The notes below the pieces were generated by a model, which saw only the letters and a program-made list of their open reading frames with translations, had not been told where the DNA came from and ran no database searches. 6,962 nucleotides of DNA from UBA11524 sp051886675 (GTDB lineage Bacteria; Bacillota; Clostridia; Christensenellales; Aristaeellaceae), in assembly GCA_051886675.1 (NCBI GenBank), contig JBJEYH010000089.1, positions 1 to 6,962 of the forward strand, written 5' to 3'. The translations under genes and the position numbers were made by a program. This document shows positions 1 to 6,962 of the stretch, piece by piece (within the stretch, counting starts at the first letter, position 1; each line of letters starts with the position of its first letter).

Positions 1-1632
<1,632 letters not shown>

Positions 1633-1646
<14 letters not shown>

Positions 1647-2457
1647 CCTGCACATGCACACCAGCTTCAGCGACGGGGTGCTGACGCCCGCGCAGCTGGT
1701 GGAAAAGGCCGCGGCCCTGGGGGTGAGCGTCATGGCGGTGACCGACCATGACACCTTCCGGGGCGCGGACAGCCTGCGGGGGATGCAGCTGCCCATCCCG
1801 GTGCTTCCGGGGATCGAGCTGAGCCTGAAGGGGATGCGGAACCTGCACCTGCTGGGCTACGGCACGGGGGAGGCGCGGACGCTTCGCCGGACCGTGGATG
1901 ATCTGGCCCTGAAGCGCGAGAGCCGCGCCGCCCGCATGCTGGAGAAGCTGGCCGGACTGGGCAAGCCCCTCGCGGCGGACAGCCTGATCCATGCGGGCAC
2001 GGTGGGGCGGATGCACATTGCCCGGGCGATGGTGGCGGCGGGGTACGTCGCCACGACCCAGGAGGCCTTCGACCGGTACCTGAGGGAGGGCTGTCCGGCG
2101 TACGTGCCGGGCGAGCGGCTGAGCATGGAGGAAGCCCTGGCGGTGATGCGCCGCGATGGCTTCGTGCCGGTGCTGGCGCATCCCACGCTCCTGGGGCTGG
2201 ACGACATGACGCTGCGAACGCTCCTCGCCGCCTGGCAGAAGCAGGGGCTGATGGGCGTGGAGGTCTATCACCCTTCCCGGGCGGGAAGGGGTTTTGACGC
2301 GCTGGCGGGCATGGCGCGGCGCATGGGACTGCTGGTGACCGGCGGCAGCGACTTCCATCAGGAGGGCGACAGCCACGGCCTGCCCGGCTGCACGGCGGAT
2401 GCCTGGCCCGACGCGGACAGGGACGTGCAGGCGCTGATCAGGGCCATGCAGGGATAA
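1633..2457 (+). CDS. PHP-domain phosphoesterase, RNase AM / 3',5'-nucleoside bisphosphate phosphatase type
   Basis: This is a 274-residue metal-dependent phosphoesterase of the PHP superfamily (COG0613 type). Visible metal-site motifs are HMH (7-9), D14, TDHD (37-40), PGIE (59-62), H72, RMH (126-128), AHP (182-184) and GSDFH (238-242), the full set expected for a trinuclear site. The middle segment GRMHIARAMVAAGYV, followed by EAFDRYL and AYVPGE, resembles E. coli YciV/Rnm. Characterised relatives remove the 3' phosphate from 3',5'-nucleotides such as pAp, or trim RNA 5' ends; which applies here is inference. An upstream in-frame ATG at 1561 was rejected because those residues come from the ftsH reading region and do not look like PHP. 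A start at 1654 would lose H7. The chosen ATG lies inside the end of ftsH (14-base overlap) with only a distant GGAGG at 1601-1605, suggesting coupling to ftsH translation. Confidence 0.93.
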
Positions 2458-2573
2458 ACGGGCGGGCGGATCAGCCGGCCCGGCAGGGCGCGGAGGAAGC
2501 TGCCTGCGGGGGGAACCCGTCGGGCGGCGGGCATTCGCGCCAGGTTCCACGGATGAAACGATAACATCACACG

Positions 2574-2584
2574 AAAGGAGGAGG
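2574..2584 (+). promoter_or_regulatory. Strong ribosome binding site that fixes a GTG start
   Basis: AAAGGAGGAGG is a near-perfect anti-16S match. The GGAGG at 2577-2581 ends 6 bases before the GTG at 2588. It supports that GTG as the start of the VanW-domain gene over the in-frame ATG at 2606. I found no convincing promoter or terminator in the rest of the 2458-2573 gap. Confidence 0.85.
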
Positions 2585-2587
2585 CTT

Positions 2588-4582
2588 GTGTACAACAACG
2601 ATTATATGCCGCCCACGCAGCCGGAGAGACGGCGGCGGAGCGAGCGGAACGACGCCGGACAGATGCCTGCGCCTCAGCAGTCCTCCTCCCGTTCGGCCTG
2701 GGAGCAGGACGGCTGGAGCAGCGCTTATGCCGGGCGGCAGGGCTATCAGCCCATGCAGGCTCCGGGACAGACGCCAGCCTCCGCCGCGGGCACGCCCCGG
2801 CAGGGGGTTCCCTCGCCCCAGACGGCCTACGCCTCCCAGCGGCAGGGACAGCAGCCCCGACAGCAGAATTACCGCGCCCCTCAGCAGGGCTATGGCTATC
2901 CGGAGCAGCAGCCCCGGCAGCAGAGCTACCCGGGGGGCTATCAGCAGCCGCAGGACGCCAGGCAGAACTGGGGCAATGCGTCCGGGCAGTACAATGTGCC
3001 CAACGGCTATCCGCCCCAGGGGGGAGGCCCGGCATATCCGCAGCAGCAGCCCTGGCCCACGGGCGGCGGCGGTAATGGCTCCGGCGGCAATACCGGGTCC
3101 GGCGGCAATTCCGGCTCCGGCGGCAAGCCGCCCCGGCGCGGCGGGCATATCTTCCGGACGATGCTGGTGATCGTCCTGTGCATGGTGCTGCTGGCCGGCC
3201 TGGGCGTGGGCGGGTACTACGGCGTGCAGGAGCAGCAGCTCCGGCAGTATGTGGAATCCTATGACAACGTGTTCTGCCAGGGGGTGTATGTGGACGGCAT
3301 CCACCTGGGCGGCATGACGGCCGAGGAAGGCGTTGCAGCGGTGCAGGCCCAGGCCCAGCAGCGCAACGATGCCTGGTCTGTCCGGCTGACCTATCAGGGG
3401 AAGCTGGTGACGGAGATCCGCGCCAGCCAGCTGAACATGACCGTGGATGTATACGATGTGCTGAACGAAGCCTGGTCCCAGGGCCACACCGGCACCCTGA
3501 CGGAGCGCCGCGAAGCCATGGAGGCGCTGCTGACCGAGCCCTATGAGGGCTACACGGCCATGCCCGGCGGCGACACCTCGGTGATCGACAGCACCCTGGA
3601 CAGCATCCGCAACTACGTCTACCGCGCGCCGCAGGATGCGACCATCGTATCCTTTGACCCCAGCAAGACCGATCCCTTCACCTTCCAGGAGGAGGTGCCG
3701 GGACGCTACCTGGACACCGAGCCCGTGAAGGAGCAGCTCTACCGGATGGTATCCACCCTGGAGAGCGGCGAAATCGCCCTGGAGCCGGTGGAAATCGCGC
3801 CCCAGGTGACCGTGGCGGATCTGAAGAAGACCGTGGAGCTGCGCTCATCGGCGTACACCTCCATCTCCACCACCAGCACCGAGGATCGCAACAACAACAT
3901 CCGCCGCTCCTTCCAGCTGATATCCGGCAAGGTGCTGCAGCCCGGGGAGACCTTCTCCTTCAACGACACGGTGGGCGAACGCACGGAGAAGAACGGCTTC
4001 TATCCCGCCATTGAGTACGCCAACGGCGAGCATGTCATGGGCATTGGCGGCGGCGTGTGCCAGGCCAGCAGCACCGTGTATATCGCGGCGGTGCAGGCAG
4101 GGCTGCAGATCCTCAAGCGCGAGCCCCATTCCGACCAGGTGAACTACACCGACTACGGCAAGGATGCCACGGTGTACTGGCAGTACGGCAGGAAGATCGA
4201 CCTGCAGTTCAAGAACAACACCGAAGGCGCCATCTACATTGTCGCGGCGGTGCAGAGCGATCCCAGCAACCGCAAGCGGCTGATCGCCAAGGTGTCCATG
4301 TACGGCATGAGCCTGGGGAATGTGACCTACACCCTGGAAACCCAGACCGTTGAGGAGCTGGAGCCCGGCGAGGACATCATCGTCCAGGACAAGAAGGCCG
4401 AGTACGTCACCTACACCGACGAGGAGTACGTGGAGCGAAAGGCCCGCAAGGGCTACGTGGTGGACAGCTACCGCGTGACGTACGTGGACGGCACGGAAGT
4501 GGAGCGCACGCTGCTCTATACCGACACCTACGAGGCCCGCGCCAAGCGCATCTACGTGGGTGTGACGGAACGCGTGCCATAA
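2588..4582 (+). CDS. VanW-domain membrane-anchored envelope protein with long disordered N-terminus
   Basis: This 664-residue protein begins at GTG. Residues 1-185 are low complexity, rich in Pro, Gln, Tyr, Gly and Arg, and end in a Gly/Ser/Asn linker. A basic patch (K180, R183, R184) precedes one membrane helix (about 189-211), which predicts a cytosolic N-terminus and an external C-terminus. Next is a region resembling the putative peptidoglycan-binding domain PG_binding_4 (about 226-410). The VanW domain follows (about 415-555), with QPGETFSFNDTVGERT (451-466) and the hallmark GGGVCQASST (487-496). The C-terminus (about 575-660) resembles a G5 domain (KGYVVDSYRVTYVDGTEVER). Family members are thought to act at the cell wall, but the biochemical role is not established. 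The name comes from a vancomycin cluster gene; nothing here indicates glycopeptide resistance. It may be read together with ftsH and the PHP gene, since no terminator separates them. Confidence 0.93.
   Translation: MYNNDYMPPTQPERRRRSERNDAGQMPAPQQSSSRSAWEQDGWSSAYAGRQGYQPMQAPGQTPASAAGTPRQGVPSPQTAYASQRQGQQPRQQNYRAPQQGYGYPEQQPRQQSYPGGYQQPQDARQNWGNASGQYNVPNGYPPQGGGPAYPQQQPWPTGGGGNGSGGNTGSGGNSGSGGKPPRRGGHIFRTMLVIVLCMVLLAGLGVGGYYGVQEQQLRQYVESYDNVFCQGVYVDGIHLGGMTAEEGVAAVQAQAQQRNDAWSVRLTYQGKLVTEIRASQLNMTVDVYDVLNEAWSQGHTGTLTERREAMEALLTEPYEGYTAMPGGDTSVIDSTLDSIRNYVYRAPQDATIVSFDPSKTDPFTFQEEVPGRYLDTEPVKEQLYRMVSTLESGEIALEPVEIAPQVTVADLKKTVELRSSAYTSISTTSTEDRNNNIRRSFQLISGKVLQPGETFSFNDTVGERTEKNGFYPAIEYANGEHVMGIGGGVCQASSTVYIAAVQAGLQILKREPHSDQVNYTDYGKDATVYWQYGRKIDLQFKNNTEGAIYIVAAVQSDPSNRKRLIAKVSMYGMSLGNVTYTLETQTVEELEPGEDIIVQDKKAEYVTYTDEEYVERKARKGYVVDSYRVTYVDGTEVERTLLYTDTYEARAKRIYVGVTERVP
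3062..3124 (+). repeat. Gly/Ser/Asn-rich coding repeat inside the VanW-domain gene
   Basis: Residues 159-179 of the VanW-domain protein are built from GGNxGS-like units (GGNGS, GGNTGS, GGNSGS, then GGK). The DNA repeats in units of about 18 bases, such as GGCGGCAATACCGGGTCC. It forms a flexible linker just before the basic patch and membrane helix. Such tracts often vary in copy number between strains. Confidence 0.75.
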
Positions 4583-4616
4583 CGCGTCCTTCCGGCGGCA
4601 TGATACTGGCAGAAAA

Positions 4617-4648
4617 GAAAAAGCCTCCGCAGCAGCGTGGGCTTTTTT
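4617..4648 (+). terminator. Intrinsic terminator after the VanW-domain gene
   Basis: GAAAAAGCCTCCGC (4617-4630) pairs with GCGTGGGCTTTTTT (4635-4648) around an AGCA loop, with one C/T mismatch and two G-T wobbles. Six Ts form the end of the hairpin. It lies 34 bases after the stop codon. The upstream A-run gives a weaker T-tract on the other strand, so it may also stop minus-strand transcription. Confidence 0.88.
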
Positions 4649-4822
4649 CATGCAGGCGCGGCCCGGGGGCAGGGAATCGCGGGGATCGTCGGGTGCGCGG
4701 ACAGGGCAGAAGGTGAAGCGTGCTGTGCGGGGCATCGTATCTGCGCGGCCCGTGTCGGGCGCGTCATCCTCATGAAACACGTGATTGCTGACAAAGCCGC
4801 CCGCCCTGCGGGGCCCGCGCTG

Positions 4823-4862
4823 GCGCGTCAGCGTGGGAGACGGAGCGCGCCCCCTGACGCGC
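4823..4862. repeat. Perfect 9-bp inverted repeat in the intergenic region
   Basis: GCGCGTCAG (4823-4831) is the exact reverse complement of CTGACGCGC (4854-4862), separated by 22 bases. Inside it, GGG (4835-4837) can pair with CCC (4851-4853). No T-run follows, so it is not itself an intrinsic terminator. It may be the main stem of a small structured RNA or a protein-binding palindrome; neither is shown. Confidence 0.6.
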
Positions 4863-4880
4863 TTCTGAAATCAGCCACCA

Positions 4881-4910
4881 GAAAGGCCTCCGCAGCAGCG
4901 GGGGCTTTTC
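4881..4910 (+). terminator. Second terminator-like hairpin with almost the same core as the vanW terminator
   Basis: GAAAGGCCTCCGC (4881-4893) pairs along its whole length with GCGGGGGCTTTTC (4898-4910), with two G-T wobbles and an AGCA loop. The 3' arm ends in TTTTC, so the U-tract is short. On the other strand the tail is only TTT, which favours a + strand role. No gene is visible just upstream, so it is either a back-up terminator for the VanW-domain gene or the end of a small RNA. Confidence 0.6.
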
Positions 4911-5058
4911 CTGTCATGGGAGCCGCCGGACGAAGCGCGGGGCAGGCAGGATGCGCGCCGGCCTTCCCGGGCCAGCAGCCCTGCAGGTACGCCGCCACGG
5001 ACGATGCGGCCGTGCAGCCAGGACAGCGCGGCGGATTCCGCGAATCCTGATCAGCGCG

Positions 5059-5087
5059 AAAAAATCTCCGGAGCGCGGGCTCCGGAG
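5059..5087 (-). terminator. Intrinsic terminator of fba
   Basis: Read on the minus strand, CTCCGGAGC, loop CCGC and GCTCCGGAG form a perfect 9-bp stem (5087 down to 5066), followed by A and six Ts (5064-5059). It begins 22 bases after the fba stop codon. This is a textbook intrinsic terminator. Confidence 0.92.
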
Positions 5088-5109
5088 GCGGTTGTCAGGG
5101 GATGAGGGC

Positions 5110-6048
5110 TCAGGCCTTGCCGTTGCAGCCCAGAACGTCCACGATCTTGTGGGCCACCATGGCCTTCACAGCGGCGCGGGCGGGCTTGAGGTACTGGCGG
5201 GGATCGAAGTGATCCGGATGCTCCGCGAAGTACTTGCGGATGCTGGCGGTCATGGCCAGACGGATGTCGGAGTCGATGTTGATCTTGCACACGGCCAGCT
5301 CAGCGGCATGACGCAGCTGCTCCTCGGGGATGCCGATGGCGCCGGGCATGCTGCCGCCATACTGGTTGATCTCCGCCACGAACTCCTGGGGCACGGAGGA
5401 CGCGCCGTGGAGCACGATGGGGAAGCCAGGCAGGCGGCGGGAGCACTCCTCCAGCACCTCGAAGTGGAGCTGGGGCTTGGTGCCGGGCTTGAACTTGTAG
5501 GCGCCGTGGGAGGTGCCGATGGCGATGGCCAGGGAGTCGCAGCCGGTGCGGGAGACGAACTCCTCCACCTCTTCGGGGTGGGTGTACATCTCGGAGCCAT
5601 GCTCCACCACCACGTCGTCCTCCACGCCGGCCAGGGTGCCCAGCTCGGCCTCAACCACCACGCCGTGGTCGTGAGCGTATTCCACCACGCGGCGGGTCAG
5701 GGCGATGTTCTCCTCAAAGGACTTGGAGGAGGCGTCGATCATGACGGAGGTGAAGCCGCCGTCGATGCAGCTCTTGCACAGCTCGAAGCTGTCGCCGTGG
5801 TCCAGGTGCAGGGCGATCGGGATGTCAGGGTTCTGCTCGGCGGCAGCCTGCACCAGCTTCACCAGGTAGGTGTGGTTGGCGTAGGCGCGGGCGCCCTTGG
5901 AAACCTGCAGGATGACGGGAGCCCTCAGCTCGCCGGCAGCCTCGGTGATGCCCTGGATGATCTCCATGTTATTGACGTTGAAGGCGCCGACCGCGTAGCC
6001 GCCGTCATAGGCCTTCCTGAACATTTCCTTCGTGGTAACGATAGCCAT
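5110..6048 (-). CDS. fba: Class II (zinc-dependent) fructose-1,6-bisphosphate aldolase
   Basis: This cytosolic enzyme reversibly splits fructose 1,6-bisphosphate into dihydroxyacetone phosphate and glyceraldehyde 3-phosphate. At 312 residues it matches the short class II (IIB-like) family. N-terminal GAFNVNNMEI is at 21-30. LHLDHGDSFE (80-89) holds the catalytic Asp83 and zinc ligand His84. VEAELGTLAG (132-141) holds Glu134. GTSHGAYKF (178-186) and LHGASSVP (213-220) supply the zinc histidines H181 and H214. NIDSD (257-261) is in the phosphate-binding region. I chose the ATG at 6048 because AAGGAGG ends 9 bases before it; an ATG at 6057 directly abuts that site and would add only MFP. The gene has its own promoter and terminator and appears monocistronic. 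A related ketose-bisphosphate aldolase (tagatose type) cannot be fully excluded, but no sugar-alcohol or tagatose genes are nearby. Confidence 0.96.
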   Translation of the reverse strand: MAIVTTKEMFRKAYDGGYAVGAFNVNNMEIIQGITEAAGELRAPVILQVSKGARAYANHTYLVKLVQAAAEQNPDIPIALHLDHGDSFELCKSCIDGGFTSVMIDASSKSFEENIALTRRVVEYAHDHGVVVEAELGTLAGVEDDVVVEHGSEMYTHPEEVEEFVSRTGCDSLAIAIGTSHGAYKFKPGTKPQLHFEVLEECSRRLPGFPIVLHGASSVPQEFVAEINQYGGSMPGAIGIPEEQLRHAAELAVCKINIDSDIRLAMTASIRKYFAEHPDHFDPRQYLKPARAAVKAMVAHKIVDVLGCNGKA

Positions 6049-6057
6049 TGGAAACAT

Positions 6058-6064
6058 CCTCCTT
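6058..6064 (-). promoter_or_regulatory. Ribosome binding site of fba
   Basis: On the minus strand AAGGAGG sits 9 bases before the ATG at 6048 and directly against an upstream in-frame ATG at 6057. Zero spacing would not permit efficient initiation at 6057, so this site decides the start. Confidence 0.85.
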
Positions 6065-6091
6065 CTGCATGATGCAAAAAGTACCGTTTAC

Positions 6092-6120
6092 ATTATAGCA
6101 TAACTTTGGCCGGGTGAAAA
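6092..6120 (-). promoter_or_regulatory. Sigma-A type promoter of fba with extended -10
   Basis: On the minus strand a perfect TATAAT (6097-6092) is preceded by TGC (6100-6098), giving an extended -10. A TTTTCA -35 (6120-6115, 4 of 6 matches) lies at a 17-base spacing. Transcription would start near 6085, leaving a leader of about 37 bases. TGCAT-G-ATGCA (6066-6076), just inside the transcript, is a short palindrome that could be an operator, but this is only a possibility. Confidence 0.82.
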
Positions 6121-6169
6121 GGGTTTTGTCGAATCTTTCACGAGCGGGGCGGGATTTTCCGGAAGGAGG

Positions 6170-6226
6170 ATGCCGCCGCGGCGTCGAAACTATCCATTAA
6201 GAAAGCGCGGAGGTGCATGCGCATGA
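6170..6226 (+). CDS. Possible 18-codon leader ORF upstream of the DUF4279 gene
   Basis: An ATG at 6170 opens an 18-residue frame, MPPRRRNYPLRKRGGACA, which is strongly basic. AAGGAGG (6163-6169) lies directly against the ATG, which is a poor spacing for initiation. Its stop overlaps the next gene's start as ATGA (6223-6226), and the frame spans the ribosome binding site of that gene. This arrangement suits translational coupling or a leader peptide. It is equally possible that it is chance and never translated. Confidence 0.3.
   Translation: MPPRRRNYPLRKRGGACA
6209..6213 (+). promoter_or_regulatory. Ribosome binding site of the DUF4279 gene
   Basis: GGAGG lies 9 bases before the ATG at 6223 and only 3 bases before the ATG at 6217. 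The spacing favours 6223. I found no clear + strand promoter in 6121-6208. Confidence 0.65.
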
Positions 6227-6648
6227 GCAGTGGCAGGAATACGGTGAACGAGGCGCGGTTTTCCCTGATTGTGCAGGGGGACGGCCTGGACGTGAACAGG
6301 ATCGAGAGCGGCCTGGGGCTGAAGGCCACGCGAATGATCCGCAAGGGTGAGGAGCTGAACCGGCTGCCGCTGGTGGTGGCCCCTCAGGACGAATGGGTAC
6401 ACGCCATCTCCCTGACGGAGCCCGAGGGCACGGACGGGGAGTGGAACGCGCTGCTGGCCCGGCTGCTGGAGCGGCGGGAGCAGCTGTACGCGCTCAAGCA
6501 GGACTACCAGGTGACGCTGCGCATGTATGTGCAGAGCGACTACGCCCAGATGGCCTATCAGCTGATGCCCGAAACCATGGAGAAGGTTGTGGCCATCGGC
6601 CTGCCGCTGAACGTATCCTCCCTGAGCTGGGGCGAGGTCGGTATGTAA
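6223..6648 (+). CDS. DUF4279-like small cytosolic protein
   Basis: This is a 141-residue protein without signal peptide or membrane helix. The pattern fits the DUF4279 family as I know it. A beta strand and turn ARFSLIVQGDGLDVNRIESGLGL (11-33) lead to a KGEEL segment (41-45), then DEWVHAISL (56-64), a helical part with LLARLLERREQLYALK (77-92), strand QVTLRMYV (96-103), and a closing MPETMEKVVAIGLPLNVSS segment (115-133). The function of the family is not established, and I assign none. The start at 6223 is preferred over 6217 by ribosome-binding-site spacing and by the ATGA junction with the possible leader ORF; the difference is two residues. It is divergent from fba, ends at its own terminator and has no obvious functional partner here. 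Confidence 0.85.
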   Translation: MSSGRNTVNEARFSLIVQGDGLDVNRIESGLGLKATRMIRKGEELNRLPLVVAPQDEWVHAISLTEPEGTDGEWNALLARLLERREQLYALKQDYQVTLRMYVQSDYAQMAYQLMPETMEKVVAIGLPLNVSSLSWGEVGM

Positions 6649-6657
6649 GACAGACAG

Positions 6658-6687
6658 GCGGCGCGGCGAAAATCTGCGCCGCTTTTT
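6658..6687 (+). terminator. Intrinsic terminator after the DUF4279 gene
   Basis: GCGGCGC (6658-6664) pairs perfectly with GCGCCGC (6676-6682), followed by five Ts (6683-6687). It begins 10 bases after the stop codon and separates this gene from pckA. Confidence 0.88.
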
Positions 6688-6853
6688 GTGTCCGGCGGCG
6701 AAAAAGAAAATAATTTCACAAACAGGCAGGAAAACAGCATAGGAAGATAGAATATCAGGAATCAGGGAAACCTTGTGGGTTCTCCCGGGAAGGCGCAACA
6801 GGCGCTTTCATGGGCGTCACAATGATTACATAGAAGAAAGAGGTAGCAAAGGT
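6688..6853 (+). promoter_or_regulatory. pckA upstream region with AT-rich stretch and a leader hairpin
   Basis: After the terminator, 6699-6765 is clearly richer in A/T than its surroundings, as expected for a promoter region. TAGAAT (6748-6753) matches TATAAT at 5 of 6 positions but has no good -35 at 16-18 bases. TTCACA (6715-6720) resembles a -35 but lacks a matching -10. Further down, AAGGCGC (6790-6796) and GCGCTTT (6802-6808) can form a 7-bp hairpin with no T-run. A weak ribosome binding site, AGAGG (6839-6843), lies 10 bases before the pckA ATG. The exact promoter is not resolved. Confidence 0.4.
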
Positions 6854-6962
6854 ATGGCTGAGCTGAATCTGAGCAGGTATGGCATCACCGGCACGACCGA
6901 GATTGTTCACAATCCCTCCTATGAAGAGCTGTTTGCCGAAGAGACCAAGCCCGGTCTGGAAG
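6854..6962 (+). CDS. pckA: Phosphoenolpyruvate carboxykinase (ATP), N-terminal fragment
   Basis: Only the first 36 codons are present; the frame runs off the right edge. The residues match the N-terminus of ATP-dependent PEP carboxykinase: a start of MAELNLSRYGITG, then EIVHNPSYEELFAEET (16-31), which corresponds to the conserved RNPSYEELYxEE-like segment. The full family is about 530 residues, and its catalytic and ATP-binding motifs lie beyond this window. The enzyme interconverts oxaloacetate plus ATP with PEP, CO2 and ADP. In anaerobic Clostridia it can run either for gluconeogenesis or towards oxaloacetate; the direction cannot be told from here. The ATG follows an intergenic region with a weak AGAGG ribosome binding site. 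Confidence 0.9.
   Translation, partial: MAELNLSRYGITGTTEIVHNPSYEELFAEETKPGLE

Larger units (their letters stand above)
4649..5058. other. Gene-free, GC-rich intergenic region with several inverted repeats
   Basis: I see no convincing gene here. A + frame is open from 4637 to 5050, but it starts inside a terminator hairpin, has no ribosome binding site and reads as biased Ala/Gly/Arg sequence. Inverted repeats include CCCGC/GCGGG (4800-4812), a 9-bp perfect pair (4823-4862), the second terminator-like hairpin (4881-4910), CACGG/CCGTG (4996-5014) and GGATTC/GAATCC (5033-5047). In such GC-rich DNA the short ones are expected by chance. Confidence 0.7.

Noticed and set aside
2458..2573. Terminator between the PHP and VanW-domain genes
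   Set aside because: GCAGG (2483-2487) and CCTGC (2503-2507) can pair, but no T-run follows and the stem is weak.
2567..3487. 306-residue minus-strand frame opposite the disordered part of the VanW-domain gene
   Set aside because: Biased Leu/Gly/Arg/His composition mirrors the repetitive coding strand; no start signal or motif is present.
2588..4582. Vancomycin resistance gene
   Set aside because: The VanW domain is widespread in Gram-positive bacteria; no vanH, vanA/B, vanX, vanR or vanS gene is present, so resistance is not supported.
3845..4780. 311-residue minus-strand frame opposite the VanW domain
   Set aside because: It runs through the terminator at 4617-4648 and has no family-like sequence; the + strand reading is clearly the VanW family.
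4637..5050. 137-residue + strand frame in the middle gap
   Set aside because: It begins inside a terminator hairpin, has no ribosome binding site, crosses the second hairpin, and has an Ala/Gly/Arg composition typical of non-coding GC-rich DNA.
4951..6072. 373-residue + strand frame opposite fba
   Set aside because: It is the mirror of a highly conserved aldolase gene and crosses the fba terminator and promoter elements.
6087..6116. + strand promoter for the DUF4279 gene starting at TTTACA (6087-6092)
   Set aside because: The -35-like match is good but no -10 lies 16-18 bases downstream; that segment is GC-rich.

Overview
This is an ordinary chromosomal stretch from what looks like a GC-rich member of the Firmicutes, most likely a gut-type Clostridia. 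The taxonomic guess is an inference. It rests on strong AGGAGG-type ribosome binding sites, a Gram-positive VanW/G5 surface protein, a class II fructose-bisphosphate aldolase of the short clostridial type, an ATP-type PEP carboxykinase, and codons rich in G/C at third positions. No mobile element, CRISPR array, rRNA or tRNA is visible.

Left part, + strand (1-4648). The window opens inside ftsH, the membrane AAA+ zinc protease, which lacks its N-terminus here. A PHP-family phosphoesterase of the RNase AM / 3',5'-nucleotide bisphosphatase type (1633-2457) follows with a 14-base overlap, so the two are probably translationally coupled. After a 130-base gap with no clear terminator comes a 664-residue membrane-anchored VanW-domain protein (2588-4582). 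It has an unusually long, disordered, Pro/Gln/Tyr/Gly-rich cytosolic N-terminus and probable peptidoglycan-binding and G5-like extracellular regions. A strong intrinsic terminator (4617-4648) closes this block. Its genes suggest an envelope and protein quality-control theme with a nucleotide-turnover enzyme attached.

Middle gap (4583-5109). There is no convincing gene. It holds the vanW terminator, a second hairpin with nearly the same core sequence (4881-4910), a long perfect inverted repeat between them (4823-4862), and the minus-strand terminator of the aldolase gene (5059-5087). A short structured RNA ending at the second hairpin is possible but unproven.

Right part (5059-6962). fba (class II fructose-bisphosphate aldolase) lies on the minus strand with its own extended -10 promoter and terminator. 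Divergent from it is a small DUF4279-type gene (6223-6648), preceded by a possible 18-codon leader ORF that overlaps its start as ATGA, and followed by a terminator. The window ends in the first 36 codons of pckA (ATP-type PEP carboxykinase). fba and pckA both act in central carbon metabolism (glycolysis/gluconeogenesis and the PEP-oxaloacetate node), but they have opposite orientations and separate signals.

I did not find a clearly new biological system. The points most worth a second look are the twin-hairpin interval, the leader ORF before the DUF4279 gene, and the disordered cytosolic domain of the VanW protein.
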